Source: Mesorhizobium sp. WSM4313 | Lineage (GTDB): Bacteria; Pseudomonadota; Alphaproteobacteria; Rhizobiales; Rhizobiaceae | Assembly: GCF_002294725.1 (NCBI RefSeq) | Contig: NZ_NSFT01000006.1 | Location: 1-64,000, forward strand | Direction: 5' to 3' | Length of the DNA: 64,000 bases | Shown here: one piece after another, positions 26,930 through 37,066 of the stretch | Numbering within the stretch: position 1 is the stretch's first letter | How the letters are laid out: every line of letters starts with the position of its first letter | Notes under the pieces: generated by a model | The model's database searches: none | Seen by the model: only the letters and a program-made list of their open reading frames with translations | What the model was told of the DNA's origin: nothing | Program-made: the position numbers and the translations under genes

Positions 26930-28186
26930 TCAGCCGCCCGTCGCGGTTCCGGCCTTGGCGGCGGCAAACAGGGCAACCGCATTGGTTATGCTTTGCGCCG
27001 CCTTGCCGCGCCAGTCGGCGTTCAGCAGTTGCGCCTCGTCCTTGTTATTGGAGAGGTAGCCGAGCTCGACCAGGACGGACGGCACGTCCGGGGCCTTGAG
27101 CACCCTGAAGCCGGCCGAGCGCTGCGGATTGTTGATCATGCCGACGCTGGTCGACAGCTGACCGACCAGTGTGTGGGCGAAGCTCATCGAGAAACCATGG
27201 GTCTCCCGGCGGATCAGGTCGATCAGAATGTCAGTGACTTCCTTGTTGTCGTCCTCGATCTTCATTCCGGCGAACTGGTCGGACAGGTTCTCGCGATCGG
27301 CGAGCGCCTGGGCTTCCGGGTCGGAAGCCTTGTCGGAAAGCGTGTAGACCGTGGCGCCGCGAAGACCTTTGACGGCGATGGTATCGGCATGGACGGAGAT
27401 CAAAAGATCGGCCTCGTGCTGGCGCGCGATGCGCACGCGTTCGTCGAGCGCCAGGTACACGTCGTTGTCCCGCGTCATGTAGACATCGTATTTGCCGACC
27501 GCGGCCAGCTTGTCGCGCAGTTCCTTGGCAAAAGCGAGCGTGACGTCCTTCTCGACCGTGCCGGCGGAGCTTTCGGCGCCGCCATCGACGCCGCCATGAC
27601 CGGGATCGATAACCACCGTGAAGCGATGGCCGGGCGCCGAGACCGGTCCGGTGCCGACCCGTTCGCCTTTTTCGGTCGAAACCGTCGAACCAGTGGTCAG
27701 CGACTGGTTGGCGAGAGCTTCGTCGAACTCCCGCTCGGAGGCAGCCGACATATCGATGGCGATGCGGTAGCCGCTGCCGTCGTCATTCTTGAGCACGTCG
27801 AGCTTGTCGATGACGAAAGGGCCCTTGCCGGTGAGGATCAGGCGCGAGCCATGTCCCTGATCGCCGTAGCGAACTGCCCGTACAAGACCCCGCGGCTTCA
27901 CATCCTTGGCGTCGAGCGCGAATCGCGTGCGCGGCAGATCGACGACCAGGCGATTGGGACCGCGCAGCAGGAACCATTTGACGTCCGGCTCGTGGTCGAA
28001 ATTCACGACGATGCGCATCTTGGCGGCGTCGCCGGCCATCTTGTAGCCGGTCGCGCCAAGCAAGGTTTCGGCGTGCACGGCGGCGGCGAAACAGGACAGG
28101 ACCGCCAGCAGCAAGCCAGTCCAGGTCACGCGCAGGAGATGCCCGGCGGCCCCACCTCTCTTGTTTGCGGCGCCCGCCGATCCCAT
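26930..28186 (-). CDS. N-acetylmuramoyl-L-alanine amidase (AmiC type)
   Basis: A 418-residue periplasmic amidase cutting the lactyl-peptide bond of peptidoglycan. A signal peptide (GLLLAVLSCFAAAVHA) precedes an AMIN domain (about residues 40-150, YKMAGDAAKMRIVV), a Ser/Thr linker and the zinc amidase_3 domain, with VVIDPGHGGVDGGAE, LLISVHADT and VLVELGYLSN. It lies 231 bp upstream of the PBP1A gene on the same strand, matching a cell-wall operon. AmiC is the closest E. coli counterpart. Confidence 0.92.
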   Translation of the reverse strand: MGSAGAANKRGGAAGHLLRVTWTGLLLAVLSCFAAAVHAETLLGATGYKMAGDAAKMRIVVNFDHEPDVKWFLLRGPNRLVVDLPRTRFALDAKDVKPRGLVRAVRYGDQGHGSRLILTGKGPFVIDKLDVLKNDDGSGYRIAIDMSAASEREFDEALANQSLTTGSTVSTEKGERVGTGPVSAPGHRFTVVIDPGHGGVDGGAESSAGTVEKDVTLAFAKELRDKLAAVGKYDVYMTRDNDVYLALDERVRIARQHEADLLISVHADTIAVKGLRGATVYTLSDKASDPEAQALADRENLSDQFAGMKIEDDNKEVTDILIDLIRRETHGFSMSFAHTLVGQLSTSVGMINNPQRSAGFRVLKAPDVPSVLVELGYLSNNKDEAQLLNADWRGKAAQSITNAVALFAAAKAGTATGG

Positions 28187-28832
28187 CTCTTATCCGTCGC
28201 TCCCGGTTTGACGCATTGCGCCCGGTCTTCTCGCAGAATGCCTGTCAGGCCGCCAACTCGATTAACGATTGGTATTCAGAGAAGGTTAACCAAGCCTTTC
28301 ATAGAGCGGGATGAAGGCGCCTTCCCCAGGGGAAGCGCTTTTTGCCGGCATCCGAAATCGGGGTTGCCTTCCATCCCGCCAAATCATAAAAGCGACATTG
28401 GATCACTGCAATCCTGGAACCGCTCGCCTCAGCAGTTTCCTGCCAAAGGCTGGATGCAAAGGCGGCTCCTTTACCCTTCCAGGCTCAGGTGGTCGCGACG
28501 ATTTTCGCAGGCGTGCCCTCGTGGCGGGGGAATCGCTTGCGTGAGGAAAACGGCCGGGATTGTCCCGCGCCGGCTCTTTATGAGCAAACAAGCTGGTCCG
28601 GCTTAGCCCGGGCTTTGGTTCAAAAGGTTCTGCCGGGTGCCGATGGCTTCAAGCGCAATCATGGAAAGGTCCGCATCAAACCGCGCCGTAATGGCTGCGG
28701 GCGGCACCGCCATTGCGCTCAAGCGGCGGCCGGCGGACATTCAATTATCCGGCATGCACACAGATACAGGCGCACAGCGGCGGGCATTGCCACGCCAGCT
28801 GCGGCCGTCGGCTGCCGGCAGGAAACAAAATA
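28187..28832 (+). promoter_or_regulatory. rne 5' leader / intergenic region with an internal terminator
   Basis: This 646-bp stretch has no convincing gene; short open frames here lack family features. It is divergent from the amidase gene. Long leaders are typical of RNase E genes and often carry autoregulatory structure. A strong terminator-like hairpin is at 28317-28343 (separate entry). Several further GC-rich hairpins occur near 28548-28575 (GCCGGGATTGTCCCGCGCCG). Confidence 0.5.
28317..28343 (+). terminator. Terminator-like hairpin within the rne leader
   Basis: GCG and CTTCC (left arm, one bulged C) pair with GGAAG and CGC (right arm) around CCAGG, and TTTTT follows immediately. It points rightwards, about 490 bp before the rne start. 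No plus-strand gene lies upstream, so it would end a short leader transcript or attenuate rne. Confidence 0.6.
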
Positions 28833-31781
28833 ATGCCCAACAAGATGCTGATAGACGCCTCCCACCCGGAGGAAACACGCGTTGTTGTCGTTCGCGGTAA
28901 CCGCATCGAAGAATTCGACTTTGAATCCCAGGACAAAAAGCAGCTTAAAGGAAACATCTATCTCGCCCGCGTAACCCGCGTCGAACCGTCCCTCCAGGCA
29001 GCCTTTGTCGAATATGGCGGCAACCGTCACGGTTTTCTCGCCTTTAGCGAAATTCATCCCGATTATTACCAGATCCCGGTCGCCGACCGTCAGGCTCTGC
29101 TGCGCGCCGAGGCGCAGGAGGCCGAGGACGAAGACGACGAGGAAGCCGAGAACGGCGAAGAGCAGCATGCCCGCGACCGCGGCGGGCGGCGCAACCGCCG
29201 GCGCGGCGGCAAGAACCGCGACCGCGGCGAGCACAAGCACGCTTCATCGGAGAACGAGGAAAGCCCGGCCGAAGCAATAGCCGTTGACGAAACCGCCGCT
29301 GCGGTAGCCGAGGGCGAGGAAGCCGCCAGCGAGACCGCCGCTACCCCGGCAGAAAATGCCGGAACCGCCTCCGAGGCCGTCGAGGCCGTATCGGAAGCGG
29401 CTGAAGGACCCGCCGCCGAGGCTGGCGGAGATGACGCCACGGACAACGACAATGGCAAGCCTTCCGAAGGCGGTCCTACTTCGATTGCCGCGAGCATCGA
29501 TGCCGACGTGATTTCCGAGGCGATGCCGCAGGCGGATCAGCAGAGCGGCGAAGCCGCCGCCAGCGACGATGATCGCGGCATGCTGGAGGACGTCTCGGCC
29601 TCGCATTCGGACGAGCACGAGGTCGAATCGGTCGGCGCCGAGGACGCGCTCGAGGAAATCCGCAACCGCCGCAAGCCGGTGCGCCGCCAATACAAGATCC
29701 AGGAAGTCATCAAGCGCCGGCAGATCCTTTTGGTGCAGGTGGTCAAGGAAGAACGCGGCAACAAGGGCGCGGCGCTCACCACCTATCTGTCGCTTGCCGG
29801 CCGCTATTCGGTGCTGATGCCGAACACGGCGCGCGGCGGCGGCATCTCGCGCAAGATCACCAACGCCCAGGACCGCAAGCGGCTGAAGGAGGTCGTGGCC
29901 GATCTCGACGTGCCGCAGGGCATGGGCGTCATCCTGCGCACTGCCGGCGAGAGCCGCACCAAGGCCGAGATCAAGCGCGACTACGAATATCTGATGCGGC
30001 TTTGGGAAAACGTCCGCAACCTGACGCTGCAGTCCTCGGCCCCAGCCCTGGTCTATGAGGAAGGCAGCCTGATCAAGCGCTCGGTGCGCGACCTCTACAA
30101 CAAGGACATCGACGAGATCCTTGTCTCCGGCGAAGACGGCTACCGCGAGGCCAAGGATTTCATGCGCATGCTGATGCCGAGCCACGCCAAGGTGGTTCAG
30201 CCATTCCGCGACACCACGCCGATCTTCGTGCGCAACGGCATCGAAGCGCAGCTCGACCGCATGCTGCAGCCGCAGGTGACGCTGAAGAGCGGCGGCTACA
30301 TCATCATCAACCAGACCGAGGCGCTGGTTGCGATCGACGTCAACTCCGGCCGCTCCACCAAGGAGCATTCGATCGAGGAGACGGCGCTCCACACCAATCT
30401 GGAAGCGGCAGAGGAAGTCGCGCGGCAGTTGCGGTTGCGCGACCTTGCCGGTCTGATCGTCATCGACTTCATCGACATGGAGGAGAACCGCAACAACCGC
30501 TCCGTCGAGAAGCGGCTGAAGGATCACCTCAAGAACGACCGTGCCCGTATCCAGGTCGGCCGCATCTCGCACTTCGGCCTGATGGAAATGTCGCGCCAGC
30601 GCATCCGCGCCAGCGTGCTGGAATCGACCATGAAGCCTTGTCCGCATTGCGGCGGCACGGGCCATGTGCGCTCCGATTCCTCCGTGGCGCTGATGGTCGT
30701 GCGGGCGATCGAAGAATTCCTGCTCAAGGATTCGCGCAGCCACATCATCGTGCGCACACCGTCGGCGACCGCGCTCTATGTGCTCAACCATAAGCGCGCC
30801 AACCTGGTGGAGCTCGAAGCCCGCTTCGGCCTGACCATCACGATCGAGGCTGACGAGACGCTCGGCACCCAGCACTACGCGATCTTCCGCGGCGCCATTG
30901 CCGAGAAGCCGGAAGGCTTCGTCGAGGTGCGCAGCCTGCCGGCCTATGTCGAGCCGGAAGAACCCGAGGACGAGATCGTCGTCGAGGAAGCGGAGGAGGA
31001 AGTCTCGGTCCAGCCCGAACAGCCGCGCCACGCGCAGCAGGGCCAGCACCAGCAGCGGTCCGAGGATGGCGAAGGCCGTGACCGCAAACGGCGCAAACGC
31101 CGGCGGCGGCGCGGCGGCAGGGATCGCGACCGCGAGCACAATGGTGACGTCGCGGCGGCGCCGATGGAAGCCGGCGAAACCGATGACGACGAGACGACGA
31201 ACGAGGCCGCCGACGAGGCAACCGCCGGCGGCGAGGCTGTAGCGGCCACTCCCGACGACGGTTCCGGAAAGAAGCGCCGGCGCGGGAAGCGCGGCGGTAA
31301 GCGCAACCGACGTGAAGACGAAGCTTCGGAGGCCGTTGGCAGCGAAACCGTGGGCGACATCGAGGGTGAGCCGGTTGAAGGCCAAGATGCCGTAAGCGAG
31401 CCGGCGATTGCCGCTCCTGCCGAGGAACCTGCTGCTCCCGCCGCGGCTAATGACGATGCCGAGGCGGTCGAAAAGCCGAAGAAGCCCCGCCGTTCGAGGG
31501 CTAAGAAGGTGGCTGAGGAAGCCGCGGCCGAGACGGTATCGGAGCCTGTGGCCGAGGCTCAGGTCGCGCCCCCGGCTGTCCAGCCCGAGCCGGAGCCGGC
31601 CGCTGCCGCTCCCGCGGCCACCGAGGCGGAGCCTGCCACCAACGCCCATCCGACGCGGCGCAAGCCACAGTCAGTCGACACGCCGGTTGTTCCCGTCGTG
31701 TCTTCGAACGTGTCCGACGAGGCCAAGGCCGAAGACAGGCCGAAGCGCGCCGGCTGGTGGCAGCGCAAGGGTTTTTTCTAG
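28833..31781 (+). CDS. rne: Ribonuclease E
   Basis: A 982-residue endoribonuclease and degradosome organiser. The S1 domain starts near residue 36 (NIYLARVTRVEPSLQAAFV). It is interrupted by an acidic, low-complexity insert of about 180 residues (roughly 95-275) before RRQYKIQEVIKRRQILLVQV. The DNase I-like catalytic site is AIDVNSGRST (about 500), and the Zn-link CPHCGGTGH is near 603-611. The C-terminal 280 residues are Ala/Pro/Arg/Glu-rich scaffold (RKRRKRRRRRGGRDRDR). The ATG at 28833 has an AGGAAA ribosome site. Confidence 0.96.
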   Translation: MPNKMLIDASHPEETRVVVVRGNRIEEFDFESQDKKQLKGNIYLARVTRVEPSLQAAFVEYGGNRHGFLAFSEIHPDYYQIPVADRQALLRAEAQEAEDEDDEEAENGEEQHARDRGGRRNRRRGGKNRDRGEHKHASSENEESPAEAIAVDETAAAVAEGEEAASETAATPAENAGTASEAVEAVSEAAEGPAAEAGGDDATDNDNGKPSEGGPTSIAASIDADVISEAMPQADQQSGEAAASDDDRGMLEDVSASHSDEHEVESVGAEDALEEIRNRRKPVRRQYKIQEVIKRRQILLVQVVKEERGNKGAALTTYLSLAGRYSVLMPNTARGGGISRKITNAQDRKRLKEVVADLDVPQGMGVILRTAGESRTKAEIKRDYEYLMRLWENVRNLTLQSSAPALVYEEGSLIKRSVRDLYNKDIDEILVSGEDGYREAKDFMRMLMPSHAKVVQPFRDTTPIFVRNGIEAQLDRMLQPQVTLKSGGYIIINQTEALVAIDVNSGRSTKEHSIEETALHTNLEAAEEVARQLRLRDLAGLIVIDFIDMEENRNNRSVEKRLKDHLKNDRARIQVGRISHFGLMEMSRQRIRASVLESTMKPCPHCGGTGHVRSDSSVALMVVRAIEEFLLKDSRSHIIVRTPSATALYVLNHKRANLVELEARFGLTITIEADETLGTQHYAIFRGAIAEKPEGFVEVRSLPAYVEPEEPEDEIVVEEAEEEVSVQPEQPRHAQQGQHQQRSEDGEGRDRKRRKRRRRRGGRDRDREHNGDVAAAPMEAGETDDDETTNEAADEATAGGEAVAATPDDGSGKKRRRGKRGGKRNRREDEASEAVGSETVGDIEGEPVEGQDAVSEPAIAAPAEEPAAPAAANDDAEAVEKPKKPRRSRAKKVAEEAAAETVSEPVAEAQVAPPAVQPEPEPAAAAPAATEAEPATNAHPTRRKPQSVDTPVVPVVSSNVSDEAKAEDRPKRAGWWQRKGFF

Positions 31782-31814
31782 ACCTTTCAGATCGTTAAGC
31801 TGATCTTTTGAAAC

Positions 31815-31849
31815 AATCCCGCGCCGCGCCAGGCGCGGGATTTTTCATT
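31815..31849 (+). terminator. Intrinsic terminator after rne
   Basis: AATCCCGCGCC / GGCGCGGGATT form an 11-bp stem around GCGCCA, followed by TTTCATTTT. It is 34 bp after the rne stop and before the convergent glsA gene. Confidence 0.88.
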
Positions 31850-31906
31850 TTCGCCGACTGCCTTTTCAGCGCAGCTCCGGGTGGCAATCGCCAGCGCTTT
31901 GCTGTT

Positions 31907-32836
31907 TTACGGCGCGAAGATCGACCAGTTCATCATCCGGGCGAGCTTCTCCAGCGCGATGGAGCCGAGCTTGGAGTTGCCGTTCTCGTTGAGGCCGGGC
32001 GACCACACCGCCAGCGAAGCAACCCCTGGCACGATGCCGAGAATGCCGCCGCCGACACCGCTTTTGCCGGGGATGCCGACGCGGAAGGCAAAATCGCCCG
32101 AACCGTCATAGTGGCCGCAGGTCAGCATCAGCGCGCCGATGCGGCGTGCCCGTTCGGCCGAGACGACCGAATGCCCGGTCGCCGGGTTCCTGCCGCCATT
32201 GGCTAGAAACCGGCCGGCCATGGCGAGCTGACGGCAGCTCATGGCAACCGCGCAATGGTGGAAATAGACACCCAGCGCGAGTTCGGGAGCATGATGGAGA
32301 TTGTCGAAGGATTTCATGTAGTTGGCCAGGGCAAAGTTGCGGTGGCCGGTGGCGCGCTCGGATGCCGCCACCTCGCGATCGATGATGATCGTCTCGTCAT
32401 CGGCGAGGAACTGGATGAAACGCAGGATTTCGCCGATCGCCTCGCGCGGCTGATGGCCGGCGAGCAGGACGTCGGAGACGACGATGGCGCCGGCATTGAT
32501 GAACGGATTGCGCGGGATGCCGTTCTCATGCTCGAGCTGGACGATCGAGTTGAACGGGTTGCCAGATGGCTCGCGGCCGACGCGAAGCCATAACGCATCG
32601 CCGACCTTGCCCAGCGCCAGCGTGAGCGTGAAGACTTTCGAGACGCTCTGGATCGAAAAGGGCTGATCGGCATCGCCGGCCAGGATGACGCGGCCGTCAT
32701 TGGTCACGGCGGCAATGCCGAATTTCTTCGGATCGACCTTGCCCAACTGCGGGATATAGCTCGCCACCTCGCCGCGGTCGGTGCGCTCCGCCATTTCGGC
32801 GGCCACTTCCGCCAGTGCTTGCTCGAGTTCCGGCAT
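31907..32836 (-). CDS. glsA: Glutaminase
   Basis: A 309-residue serine-dependent beta-lactamase-fold glutaminase converting glutamine to glutamate and ammonia. The catalytic SxxK is in [12 protein letters not shown], with the family segments [13 protein letters not shown] and [15 protein letters not shown]. Length is that of bacterial GlsA. The stop of the upstream aminotransferase gene is 6 bp before its ATG, so the two probably share an mRNA. Confidence 0.95.
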   Translation of the reverse strand: MPELEQALAEVAAEMAERTDRGEVASYIPQLGKVDPKKFGIAAVTNDGRVILAGDADQPFSIQSVSKVFTLTLALGKVGDALWLRVGREPSGNPFNSIVQLEHENGIPRNPFINAGAIVVSDVLLAGHQPREAIGEILRFIQFLADDETIIIDREVAASERATGHRNFALANYMKSFDNLHHAPELALGVYFHHCAVAMSCRQLAMAGRFLANGGRNPATGHSVVSAERARRIGALMLTCGHYDGSGDFAFRVGIPGKSGVGGGILGIVPGVASLAVWSPGLNENGNSKLGSIALEKLARMMNWSIFAP

Positions 32837-32841
32837 GGCGG

Positions 32842-33990
32842 TTATTTCAGCCAGCGTTCGATGCGCGCCAACGCCTCGACCATGTCGTCATGGCTGCCGG
32901 CATAGGAAAAGCGCATGGTGCGATGGCCCTGCAGCGGGTCGAAATCGCGGCCGGGCGTTGCCGCGACATGCGCCTCGGCCAGCATCTTGCGCGCAAAGGC
33001 CATGCTGTCGTTGGTGTGGCGCGTGACATCGCAGAACGCATAGAAGGCGCCGTCCATCGGCGCGGCAAGCGCAAGGCCGAGTTCCGGCAGGCGCTTCATC
33101 AGAAGGTCGCGGTTCCAGGCGTAGCGCGCCTTCACCTCTTCCAGTTCCTGCGTTGCCTTGAATGCCTCGATCGCCGCGACCTGCGACAGTTCAGGCGGCG
33201 AGATATAGAGGCTCTGGGCGATCCGCTCGACCGGCCGCACAAGCTCTTCCGGCAGCACCATCCAGCCGACCCGCCAGCCGGTCATGCAATAGTATTTCGA
33301 AAAGGAATTGATCGCAGTCACGCCGGCGCCATGCGCCAGGGCGGTGACATCCGACGCCGCGTAGGCCAGCCTGTGATAGATTTCGTCGGAGATCACTGCG
33401 ATGCCCAACTCCTCGGCGGTTTTCACCAGCGCGGCAAGCTCATCGGCCGGAATCACCGCGCCGGTCGGATTGGCGGGACTGGCGAACAGCACGCCCTTCA
33501 GCGGCTTCCCGCGATGGGCGGCCTTGAGGTGCTCGGCATGCAGGTAGGCATCCGAGCCGAGCTCTATCTCGACGATCTCGATGCCGAGCGCGGCCATGAT
33601 GTTGCGGTAGGCAGGATAGCCGGGCGCGGCGATGGCGACACGGTCGCCCGGATCGAACATGGCCAGGACAGCCAGGTTGAAGGCGGCAGACGAGCCGGTC
33701 GTGACGGCAATGCACGATGGCGCGACGTCGATACCGTAGTGCTCGCCGTAATGCCCCGCGATCGCCTTGCGCAGATCGGCCAAGCCCAAAGCGTCGGTGT
33801 AGCCGATGCGGCCATGCCGCAGGGCCGCGGCCGCCGCCTCGCGGACCCCGACCGGCGCGGGATCCGACGGCTGGCCGACCGCCATCGACACCACGGGCAC
33901 GCCGGTGGCCTTCAGCCGGTTGGCTTCGGCCAGGATGTCCATGGCGTGGAACGGCTCGACTTCCCCGCGGCGCGAAAGCGAAACGACCAT
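32842..33990 (-). CDS. PLP-dependent aminotransferase, class I/II
   Basis: A 382-residue fold-type I aminotransferase. Conserved parts are [17 protein letters not shown] near the start, [35 protein letters not shown] and the PLP lysine in [15 protein letters not shown]. It resembles aspartate/alanine-type aminotransferases (AspC-like). The substrate is not predictable. The ATG at 33990 follows AAGAGGTCAG; the upstream frame is not in family. It is followed closely by glsA. Confidence 0.9.
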   Translation of the reverse strand: MVVSLSRRGEVEPFHAMDILAEANRLKATGVPVVSMAVGQPSDPAPVGVREAAAAALRHGRIGYTDALGLADLRKAIAGHYGEHYGIDVAPSCIAVTTGSSAAFNLAVLAMFDPGDRVAIAAPGYPAYRNIMAALGIEIVEIELGSDAYLHAEHLKAAHRGKPLKGVLFASPANPTGAVIPADELAALVKTAEELGIAVISDEIYHRLAYAASDVTALAHGAGVTAINSFSKYYCMTGWRVGWMVLPEELVRPVERIAQSLYISPPELSQVAAIEAFKATQELEEVKARYAWNRDLLMKRLPELGLALAAPMDGAFYAFCDVTRHTNDSMAFARKMLAEAHVAATPGRDFDPLQGHRTMRFSYAGSHDDMVEALARIERWLK

Positions 33991-34173
33991 CTGACCTCTT
34001 CCAACTGCTCTATTTGGGCGAATTCTGGACGCAAGCCAGAGCAGACTTGCCCTAACTGCCTTAGTTACGGGACAGCGCCGCACAAATGCCCGATTGATGT
34101 GGGGATCACAAGCGCGCAGGAAGTTGCCGGCGCCGACTTTTCATCTTTCGCCCGCTCGTCTACCAGTGGACCT

Positions 34174-35586
34174 ATGTTGAGCCGACCCCGACCGTTAATT
34201 GGCAAAGCGACCTCACTCAGCCGAACCGCGCGCGGCTTCGCGACGCTTCTGCTGGCCGCCACCGTTGCTTTATCGAGCTCGGTCAGCGCCTTCGCGCAGG
34301 GCGTGCCGGTGGTGCGCGACGCCGAGATCGAGGCGCTGGTGCGCGATTATGCCCAGCCGATCTTCAAGGCGGCCGGGCTTGCCAATGACGGCATCGACAT
34401 CGTTCTGGTCAACGACCAGAGTTTCAACGCCTTCGTCACCGGGCGGCGGCTGTTCATCAACACCGGCGCGCTGGTGACCGCCGAAACGCCGAACGAGATC
34501 ATCGGCGTCATCGCGCACGAGGCCGGCCATATCGCCGGCGGCCACCAGGAGAAATTGCGCGACCAGCTCGACCGCGCCAAGACCATGGCCATCATCGCCA
34601 CGCTGCTCGGCGCCGGCGCCATGGTGGCCGGCGCCACCACCAACAGCCGCGGTCTTGCCGGCGCCGGCATGGGGGTGGCCGCCGGCGGCGGCGAGATGGC
34701 GCAGCGCTCGATTCTGGCCTATCAGCGCACCGAAGAGATCACCGCCGACCGTTCGGCGATCACCTATCTGAACGCCACCGGCCAGTCCGGCATGGGCATG
34801 CTGAAGACCTTTGCCCGCTTCCAGAGCGCTCTCTCGCTCGCCGGCACCCAGGTCGATCCCTACCGGATCAGCCATCCGATGCCGCAGGAGCGCATCGCCA
34901 ACCTCGAAGTCCTCGTCAAGCAAAGCCCCTTCGTCAACGCTGTCGACCCGCCGGCACTGCAGCAGCGGCACGACATGATGCGCATCAAGATCGCGGCTTA
35001 TATGCAGGGCCAGGCAGCCGTCGCGCGGCTGATGCGCAAGAACCCGACCAGCCTCGCCTCGCGTTACGGCGACGCGCAGCAGACCTATCTTTACGGCAAT
35101 CCGGGCGCGGCGCTCGCCAAGACGGCGGCGCTGATCAAGGAACAACCGAAGAACCCCTATTTCCACGAACTGCGCGGCGACATCCTGATGAAGGTCAATA
35201 AGCCGAAGGACGCGGCGGACGCCTACGCCAAGGCGGCCAGCCTCGATATCGCGCGCTCCGGCCTGCTGCTGGTTTCGGTCGGCCAGTCGCTGATGGCGGT
35301 CGGCACGCCCGATTCGCTGAAAAAGGCTGTCACCCAGCTTAACAACGGCGTCGCGCGGGACAGGGACAATTCCGAGGCCTATCGTTTTCTGGCGCAGGCA
35401 TATGGCGAGCTCGGCGACATTCCGGCTGCCGATCTTGCCACCGCCGAGGGTCACTATTATGCGGGCGACTACAAAAACGCTAAGATCTTCGCCATGCGCG
35501 CTCAACAGAAATTGAAGCGCGGCGAACCCCGCTGGGTCCGGGCGCAGGATATTATAAACTACACGCCATCGAACAAACTCAAATGA
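34174..35586 (+). CDS. M48-family metalloprotease with TPR domain (BepA/YfgC type)
   Basis: A 470-residue periplasmic protein. After a signal peptide (GFATLLLAATVALSSSVSAF) the M48 protease domain carries the zinc motif HEAGH at residues 115-119 (in VIAHEAGHIAGGH). The third ligand is in EEITADRSAITYL. The C-terminal 180 residues form TPR helices (PYFHELRGDILMKV). BepA degrades misfolded outer-membrane proteins and helps LPS transport assembly, which is the likely role. The frame continues upstream to 32815 only as a shadow of the aminotransferase and glutaminase genes. Confidence 0.93.
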   Translation: MLSRPRPLIGKATSLSRTARGFATLLLAATVALSSSVSAFAQGVPVVRDAEIEALVRDYAQPIFKAAGLANDGIDIVLVNDQSFNAFVTGRRLFINTGALVTAETPNEIIGVIAHEAGHIAGGHQEKLRDQLDRAKTMAIIATLLGAGAMVAGATTNSRGLAGAGMGVAAGGGEMAQRSILAYQRTEEITADRSAITYLNATGQSGMGMLKTFARFQSALSLAGTQVDPYRISHPMPQERIANLEVLVKQSPFVNAVDPPALQQRHDMMRIKIAAYMQGQAAVARLMRKNPTSLASRYGDAQQTYLYGNPGAALAKTAALIKEQPKNPYFHELRGDILMKVNKPKDAADAYAKAASLDIARSGLLLVSVGQSLMAVGTPDSLKKAVTQLNNGVARDRDNSEAYRFLAQAYGELGDIPAADLATAEGHYYAGDYKNAKIFAMRAQQKLKRGEPRWVRAQDIINYTPSNKLK

Positions 35587-35644
35587 ACCTCCCGGGCCCT
35601 GGCGGCGACCAAGGCGGACCGGAACCGGCAAAAGGAACGACGAT

Positions 35645-36472
35645 ATGAACAAGGCAATCCTGCTTGGCAGCGCCGGCGGTCTGGCGGTGGCGCTCGGCAT
35701 GCTGGCTTTCGGTTTCATGGCGGGAAACCCGCAGCCCGCGAGGGCCGACACCGTGCAAGTCGCCCAGGTCACGTCTTCCACCGATACCAAGGCCTCCGCC
35801 GATACCAAGATCGATCGCAAGGAGGTCGAAGGCATCATCCGCGACTATCTCTTGAAGAATCCGGAAGTTCTGCTCGAGGTGCAGGACGCGCTCGAGGCCA
35901 AGCAGAAGGAAGAGCAGCGGCTCGCGGCGCTCGGCGTCATCAAGAACTCCAAGGACGAGATCTTCAACTCGACCTTCGACGGCGTCGTCGGCAACCCGAA
36001 AGGCAAGGTCACGATCGTCGAGTTCTACGATTACAATTGCGGCTTCTGCAAACGCGCCATCGAGGACATGCAGGCGCTGACCAAGTCCGATCCGGACCTG
36101 CGCTTCGTGCTCAAGGAGTTCCCGATCCTCAGCCCGGATTCGCAGAAGGCCAGCGTCGTCTCCATGGCGTTCCACCTGATGCATCCGGAGAAGTATCGTG
36201 AGTTCCACACCGCGCTGCTCGGCGGCCAGGGTCGCGCCACCGAGGCGACCGCGATCAAGGTGGCGCTTTCGCTCGGCGCCGACGAGGCAGCGCTGCGCGA
36301 GAAGATGAAGGACCCGCGCATCGCCGAAACGCTCTCGCGCACCTATGAGCTTGCGACGAAACTGTCGATCACCGGCACGCCGTCCTATGTCGTCGGCAAC
36401 GAGGTGATCTTCGGAGCGCTCGGCCAGCAGGTTCTGGCGGAAAAGATCGAAGAGGCAAAAAGCGCGCTCTAG
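35645..36472 (+). CDS. DsbA-family thiol-disulfide oxidoreductase
   Basis: A 275-residue secreted thioredoxin-fold protein. The signal peptide is [20 protein letters not shown], followed by a helical linker and dimerisation region ([20 protein letters not shown]). The redox motif CGFC is at residues 132-135 (in [13 protein letters not shown]). The cis-Pro loop is in GTPSYVVGN. The long N-terminal helix is typical of Com1/ScsC-like DsbA proteins. It follows the M48 protease gene by 58 bp, so both act on periplasmic protein quality. Confidence 0.92.
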   Translation: MNKAILLGSAGGLAVALGMLAFGFMAGNPQPARADTVQVAQVTSSTDTKASADTKIDRKEVEGIIRDYLLKNPEVLLEVQDALEAKQKEEQRLAALGVIKNSKDEIFNSTFDGVVGNPKGKVTIVEFYDYNCGFCKRAIEDMQALTKSDPDLRFVLKEFPILSPDSQKASVVSMAFHLMHPEKYREFHTALLGGQGRATEATAIKVALSLGADEAALREKMKDPRIAETLSRTYELATKLSITGTPSYVVGNEVIFGALGQQVLAEKIEEAKSAL

Positions 36473-36605
36473 GCGCGCCCGCGGTGTAAAAGCCGGCCGC
36501 TGTGGACAGCGAAAGAACGCACTTGCGCTCTTTTCGCGGGCGGCTATGCCCATTATAGAGGCCCAGTGCGCCGGCTTGGGGTCGGCGCAGAACAAGGTCG
36601 GCATA

Positions 36606-37040
36606 TTGAAAACGATTTTCGTCCTCAACGGTCCCAATCTCAATGCGCTCGGCAAGCGCGAGCCGGGGATTTATGGCGGCAAGACGCTTGCGGCCATCGC
36701 CGAGGACTGCAAGGCGGCCGGCGCCGCGCTCGGGCTCGAGATCGATTTTCGCCAATCCAACCATGAGGGCGATCTGGTCGACTGGATCCAGGAAGCCAGC
36801 GAGAAGGCGGCAGGCATCGTCATCAACCCCGGCGCCTACAGCCACACATCGATCGCCATCCATGACGCCATCCGCGCCGCAGCACCGCTGCCCGTCGCGG
36901 AAGTCCATCTTTCCAACATCCACGCGCGGGAGCCCTTCCGCCACGTCTCCATGGTCGCGCCGGTCGCTGTCGGCATGATCTGCGGGTTCGGGCCGCTCGG
37001 CTACACGCTCGCGCTGCAGGCACTGGCGGCACGCCTGTGA
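36606..37040 (+). CDS. aroQ: 3-dehydroquinate dehydratase, type II
   Basis: A shikimate-pathway enzyme of 144 residues. Its parts are [18 protein letters not shown] near the start (active-site Tyr in PGIYG), [30 protein letters not shown] and [17 protein letters not shown] at 36606 is chosen for the family length; ATG at 36546 would add 20 residues with no family match and no clear ribosome site. It is followed by accB 26 bp later, probably as one transcription unit with accC. Confidence 0.93.
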   Translation: MKTIFVLNGPNLNALGKREPGIYGGKTLAAIAEDCKAAGAALGLEIDFRQSNHEGDLVDWIQEASEKAAGIVINPGAYSHTSIAIHDAIRAAAPLPVAEVHLSNIHAREPFRHVSMVAPVAVGMICGFGPLGYTLALQALAARL

Positions 37041-37066
37041 CCGGCCCCCAAACAGAAGGCTCGAAA

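Noticed and set aside
28311..28544. 77-codon frame in the rne leader
   Set aside because: It runs through a terminator hairpin, has no ribosome site and no recognisable features.
29244..31649. 801-codon minus-strand frame over rne
   Set aside because: Shadow of the repetitive rne coding region; no family features.
32815..34173. Open frame running into the start of the M48 protease gene
   Set aside because: It is the reverse-frame shadow of the aminotransferase and glutaminase genes; the ATG at 34174 with its signal peptide is the proper start.
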